This document shows positions 34,526-37,297 of a stretch of 37,297 nt of DNA, one piece after another (the first letter of the stretch is position 1; each line of letters begins with the position of its first letter). A program made the position numbers and the translations under genes. The stretch lies in contig JABSRU010000015.1 in the NCBI GenBank assembly GCA_013214965.1, positions 59,307 to 96,603 on the forward strand. The letters are read 5' to 3'. The notes below the pieces were generated by a model that worked only from the letters and a program-made list of their open reading frames with translations, had not been told where the DNA came from and ran no database searches. The DNA comes from Gammaproteobacteria bacterium (GTDB lineage Bacteria; Pseudomonadota; Gammaproteobacteria; Enterobacterales; Psychrobiaceae).

Positions 34526-37288
34526 GTGTTGTTAAAGCTTAAAGCGCTTAGTGTTGCCGGTCTAATCGCAGCATCAACTATGTTAATGCCCACTGTTGCT
34601 CATGCAATTACGCCATCACCAGCGATGCTAGCTCAATTTAAGCAGTTACCAAAAGCTGAACAGCAGCGCTTAATGAAGCAATATGGCTTATCGCCACAAA
34701 TGCTCGGTGGCATCAATCAACAAAGTGGACCACTGGAAACGCCAGAGTTAATTGAGCCGCGTGCGACTAAAAATAGCGAATTACAGTTTAACCAATCAGT
34801 TACTCAGAAAAATAATCCCTACCAAGAACAAGCATTAAAACCTTTCGGTTACGATTTGTTTGCGGGCGAACCAACCACATTCGCACCCGTAAGCGACATC
34901 CCTGTGCCAGCCCAATATATTATGGGACCCGGCGATCAAGTCTCTATTCAACTCTACGGCAAACAAAACAATCAATATGACCTAACGATTTCTCGTCGTG
35001 GCCAGTTGCAAGTGCCTGAGTTAGGGCCAATTAACGTGACCGGCCTAACTTTCAATGAGATGAAACAAAAACTCACGAAACTAATTGCCGACAAATACAT
35101 CGGGATGCAGGTGAATATTAGCTTAGGTGAACTGCGCTCAATTCGGGTGTTTGTCGCTGGTGATGCTTACAAGCCTGGCTCTTACAGTGTTAGCTCATTG
35201 TCATCAATTACTCAGGTGCTTTATGTCGCCGGTGGTATTAATGACATTGGTTCATTACGTAACATTCAATTAAAGCGCAATGGCAAGTTAATTACAACAT
35301 TCGATTTATATGATTTGTTAATGAAAGGCGACACCTCAAAAGATCAACGATTGCAATCTGGCGATGTCGTGTTTATTCCACCCGTGGGTGCAACAGTGTC
35401 GGTTAAAGGTGAAGTTCGTCGTCCGGCTATTTATGAGTTAAAGGGTAATGAGACCATGGTTCAGCTATTACGTTTGGCTGGCGGATTAAAACCTGGTGCT
35501 TATCCTGCCGCAACCATTGTTGAGCGTTTTAATCAGCAGCAACTTCCAAGTATTATCAACATTAATTTGACCACTAAGATTGGTAAACAACAGCGTGCCA
35601 AAAATGGTGATGTCCTTATTGTTAAAAGTACCGCCAAGCGAGTGTTCAAACAAATCGCATTAATGGGCGCAGTAAATCGTCCAGGGCTATATCAATGGCA
35701 TCAAGGTATTCGAGTAAACAACATTGTTAAATCGACCTGGAGCGACCTTAAAAATTCTGCCGATTTAAATTATGCGTTAGTGGTGCGAGAAATTAACCCG
35801 CAGGGTGATATTGAAGTACATCAAATCAACTTACAGCAGGCAATGACCAATCCGAATAGTCGGGACAATATCAAGTTACATGCCCGTGATACTCTTATGG
35901 TATTTAATGATGCACCGTTAAGTTTAGAACGTGAGCAGCTTGATTTGTTCGTGAGTAACCAAATCGCTAAATTTATCAGTAAAAATTATCAACTGGATAA
36001 AACCGCAGCGACGCCGGCATTATTCTCTGCTGGTTTTGCAAAACTTAATCAAGTGGATATTGCACTCATTGAACGCCACGGCGCTAAAAAAGAGCAGCAA
36101 CAAATCATTGATCAACAAGAATTAATCAGTGCGGCGAAACAAGTCGAAAAAACCTTATTTAAATTGTTCAATGACAAAAAATTATTAACGTTAAGCACAG
36201 CACTAACACGCCAAGAAATGCTCTATCCAGTCATTGCTAAATTACGAACACAGCAAAATAACATTTCTCAAGTACAGATCACTAGCATTAGTGGTGCGGT
36301 TCGTTTCCCGGGCGTATACCCATTAACCACTAATCAATCGGTTAATGGTTTACTTGTTGCCGCCGGTGGCCTTAAAGACAGTGCTTATATTAATCAAGCA
36401 GAATTAACCCGTCAGTTTGTTGATAATGAATTATCGGCCAAGGTTGAACATTTCAAGGTGAACCTAGCGGCTTTATCAACCAACACGCCTTATCTATTAA
36501 ATAGCAAAGATCACCTACAAGTATTAACGATTCCACAATGGCAAAAAGAACAAACGGTTGAGCTGCTAGGTGAAGTGAAATTCCCAGGTATTTATACCAT
36601 TAAAAATGGCGAAACTATGATGTCGGTCATCAAGCGAGCCGGTGGCCTAACCACTAATGCCTTTGTTGAAGGGGTGGTATTCACCCGTGAATCGGTCAAA
36701 AAACAAGAGAAGCTTCAGGTTATTGCGATGGCCGACCAACTAAGACGTGATATTGCAACTCGAGGCTTATCGCAAGAAGGTAATTTTATCAATTTTGACG
36801 ATGCCTCTAAAATGCTAGCAGAACTGGAACAGTTAAAAACCGTCGGGCGGATGGTCATCGACTTATCAGCACTTGAAGCGAATTATCTGAGCAATACAAA
36901 TGATGCGACAAACAAAGGATTGCGCTTAGAGCATGGCGATAAATTATATGTGCCATCGCCACAACAAATTATCACGGTGGTTGGTGAAGTGCAGCATGCT
37001 TCAAGTCACTTTTATGAAAAAGGACTTGATGTTGCACAATACTTAACCCTAGCCGGTGGTGTGAAGCAGCGCGCTGATGACGACCGACTTTATGTCATTC
37101 GTGCCAATGGCGCAGTCTTTATTCCCCAACAAAGTTATTGGTTTGGGCAAGAATCAGCGATGCAACCCGGTGACACTATCGTGGTGCCATTAGATACCGA
37201 ATACAAAGACAACTTGACCCTATGGTCGCAAGTCACTCAAATTATTTATAACACTGCGGTGGCCTTTGCTGCTGTTAATGGAATTTAA
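34526..37288 (+). CDS. large SLBB-domain polysaccharide export outer-membrane protein (Wza/WbfF-like)
   Basis: This 920-residue protein starts at GTG 34526 with GGAGAA about 7 bases upstream. It has a Sec signal peptide with cleavage near AHA|I (about residue 27) and no lipobox Cys, unlike E. coli Wza. A Wza-type Poly_export domain (YIMGPGDQVSIQLYG, about 131-145) is followed by six SLBB-like units beginning near residues 204, 290, 376, 585, 677 and 815, each ending in an AGG(I/L/V)-type turn or a weaker version. The C-terminus LWSQVTQIIYNTAVAFAAV is an amphipathic helix of the kind that forms the outer-membrane pore in Wza. It should export capsule, O-antigen or exopolysaccharide. It is more than twice the Wza length, like the large WbfF/OtnA-type proteins of Vibrio. 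It is the first gene after the ops. Confidence 0.9.
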   Translation: MLLKLKALSVAGLIAASTMLMPTVAHAITPSPAMLAQFKQLPKAEQQRLMKQYGLSPQMLGGINQQSGPLETPELIEPRATKNSELQFNQSVTQKNNPYQEQALKPFGYDLFAGEPTTFAPVSDIPVPAQYIMGPGDQVSIQLYGKQNNQYDLTISRRGQLQVPELGPINVTGLTFNEMKQKLTKLIADKYIGMQVNISLGELRSIRVFVAGDAYKPGSYSVSSLSSITQVLYVAGGINDIGSLRNIQLKRNGKLITTFDLYDLLMKGDTSKDQRLQSGDVVFIPPVGATVSVKGEVRRPAIYELKGNETMVQLLRLAGGLKPGAYPAATIVERFNQQQLPSIININLTTKIGKQQRAKNGDVLIVKSTAKRVFKQIALMGAVNRPGLYQWHQGIRVNNIVKSTWSDLKNSADLNYALVVREINPQGDIEVHQINLQQAMTNPNSRDNIKLHARDTLMVFNDAPLSLEREQLDLFVSNQIAKFISKNYQLDKTAATPALFSAGFAKLNQVDIALIERHGAKKEQQQIIDQQELISAAKQVEKTLFKLFNDKKLLTLSTALTRQEMLYPVIAKLRTQQNNISQVQITSISGAVRFPGVYPLTTNQSVNGLLVAAGGLKDSAYINQAELTRQFVDNELSAKVEHFKVNLAALSTNTPYLLNSKDHLQVLTIPQWQKEQTVELLGEVKFPGIYTIKNGETMMSVIKRAGGLTTNAFVEGVVFTRESVKKQEKLQVIAMADQLRRDIATRGLSQEGNFINFDDASKMLAELEQLKTVGRMVIDLSALEANYLSNTNDATNKGLRLEHGDKLYVPSPQQIITVVGEVQHASSHFYEKGLDVAQYLTLAGGVKQRADDDRLYVIRANGAVFIPQQSYWFGQESAMQPGDTIVVPLDTEYKDNLTLWSQVTQIIYNTAVAFAAVNGI

Positions 37289-37290
37289 GC

Positions 37291-37297
37291 ATGACCA
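37291..37297 (+). other. probable start of the next gene (cut by the window edge)
   Basis: ATGACC begins two bases after the stop of the SLBB gene. Only two codons are visible, so no identity can be given. In related loci a Wzz-type chain-length determinant often follows, but nothing here shows it. Confidence 0.3.

Noticed and set aside
1-37297. CRISPR arrays, insertion sequences, tRNA/rRNA genes, prophage or attachment sites.
   Set aside because: None seen: no regularly spaced repeats beyond the short MraZ array, no transposase or integrase frames, and no tRNA-like cloverleaf recognised by eye.

Overview
The window is about 37 kb of chromosome from a gammaproteobacterium, most likely a marine member of the Alteromonadales (Shewanella/Colwellia/Thalassotalea-like). 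This is inferred from four things: moderately AT-rich coding DNA, the gene order of the division and cell-wall cluster running through lpxC to dciA, an M23 peptidase and secA, an NIT-GGDEF-EAL sensor, and an rfaH-led polysaccharide locus. No tRNA, rRNA, CRISPR array, insertion sequence or prophage was seen.

Layout. (1) 1-616: the 3' end of a GGDEF diguanylate cyclase gene, converging on a very small YjfB-like gene. (2) 617-17583: a complete dcw cluster, all on the plus strand: mraZ, rsmH, ftsL, ftsI, murE, murF, mraY, murD, ftsW, murG, murC, ddl, ftsQ, ftsA, ftsZ. It is preceded by a strong sigma70-type promoter and an array of 10-bp-spaced repeats that looks like the MraZ operator. Most junctions overlap by 1-14 bases, so this is a tightly coupled operon. 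(3) 17584-23054: lpxC with its own likely promoter, dciA on the minus strand, a membrane-anchored LytM/M23 peptidase and secA, closed by a rho-independent terminator. The lpxC-secA interval has no visible secM. (4) 23055-28747: a large membrane sensor (NIT, a second extracytoplasmic segment, HAMP, PAS, GGDEF, EAL) and, convergent with it, a Tat-exported PhoD-type phosphatase lipoprotein. (5) 28748-30820: glnK-amtB behind a recognisable sigma54 (-24/-12) promoter, ending in a terminator. (6) 30861-33710: yjjX (ITPase/XTPase) and a secreted dipeptidyl peptidase IV-like S9 protease, ending in a terminator. (7) 33755-37297: rfaH, then a leader with an exact ops (JUMPstart) element, then a long six-SLBB polysaccharide export protein. 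The window ends at the first codons of the next gene, so an exopolysaccharide, capsule or O-antigen operon probably continues to the right.

How it works together. The dcw block makes the lipid II precursor (murC/D/E/F, ddl, mraY, murG) and assembles the septal machine (ftsL, I, W, Q, A, Z). lpxC sets lipid A synthesis and secA exports proteins to the same envelope. The right half is nutrient and surface biology: nitrogen-stress ammonium uptake (glnK-amtB), phosphate-ester hydrolysis (phoD), peptide use (S9 protease), c-di-GMP signalling with a predicted nitrate/nitrite sensor, and an RfaH-antiterminated polysaccharide locus. Most of the window is conserved core genome. The parts most worth checking are the regulatory DNA (MraZ repeats, sigma54 region, ops leader, dciA palindrome, secA leader) and the two-part sensor protein.
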